This document shows positions 30,714 to 30,768 of a DNA stretch of 30,768 bases, in pieces. The position numbers were made by a program, and so were the translations under genes. Location of the stretch: contig CAYSLJ010000086.1 of assembly GCA_964431735.1 (NCBI GenBank), positions 1 through 30,768 of the forward strand, in the 5' to 3' direction. The DNA is from CALARM01 sp964431735 (GTDB lineage Bacteria > Vulcanimicrobiota > SpSt-956 > JAKJGF01). The notes under the pieces are model-generated. The model did not search any database. It was given only the letters and a program-made list of their open reading frames with translations, and was not told where the DNA came from. How positions within the stretch are numbered: the stretch's first letter is position 1; each line of letters opens with the position of its first letter.

Positions 30714-30768
30714 AAAAAATTGCGTTTAAAAATGACAGGTGATTTTACATACAAGGGAAAAAGAAATT

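Overview
The window is uniformly AT-rich bacterial DNA from an organism I cannot name. It has Shine-Dalgarno-led genes, several apparent TTG or GTG starts, prepilin-like proteins, a lipoprotein with a lipobox, many two-component proteins and HEAT-repeat proteins. This fits a poorly sampled lineage with a large, signalling-rich genome; the placement is a guess. There is no rRNA, tRNA, CRISPR array, complete insertion sequence or obvious prophage.

Region 1 (1-7310, minus strand) is a run of four closely spaced genes: a 491-aa Lys/Glu-rich repeat protein, a coiled-coil protein, a protein with two cyclic-nucleotide-binding domains, and a very large protein that runs off the left edge. The large protein carries at least eight repeats recognisable as annexin repeats, some with the type II calcium-site signature. 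Annexins are mostly eukaryotic, so this is the most notable object here.

Region 2 (7311-13876) holds a small two-zinc-ribbon protein and a signalling cluster. A CHASE4-like membrane histidine kinase is followed by a GAF protein, a single receiver domain, a sugar-type solute-binding lipoprotein, and a membrane HAMP-HisKA protein with no ATPase domain.

Region 3 (14092-18744, plus strand) holds three overlapping genes (zinc-ribbon membrane protein, Lys/Glu-rich protein, 691-aa protein), then a ribose-phosphate pyrophosphokinase-like gene. Region 4 (19060-22338, plus) is a three-gene set of prepilin-like and PilX-like proteins behind a good promoter; the last has an eight-unit Gly-Gly-Ser array encoded by a 9-bp tandem repeat.

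Region 5 (22451-24206, minus) is a coiled-coil gene and a HEAT-repeat gene. Region 6 (24550-26401, plus) is a DUF104-like antitoxin, a frameshifted PIN-domain toxin and an M20-family metallohydrolase. Region 7 (26416-30298, minus) is two hybrid histidine kinases and a small secreted protein with an Ada-like zinc motif.

Several families of short intergenic repeats are scattered through the window: an ACGCGT-rich 7-bp family (four copies), a pair of GGTT...AACC hairpins, a 72-bp element (two copies), and a roughly 65-bp element in direct and inverted copies at the right end. Some sit immediately upstream of ribosome binding sites. Start codons were chosen by eye from Shine-Dalgarno spacing, and all domain calls come from reading motifs, not from database searches.
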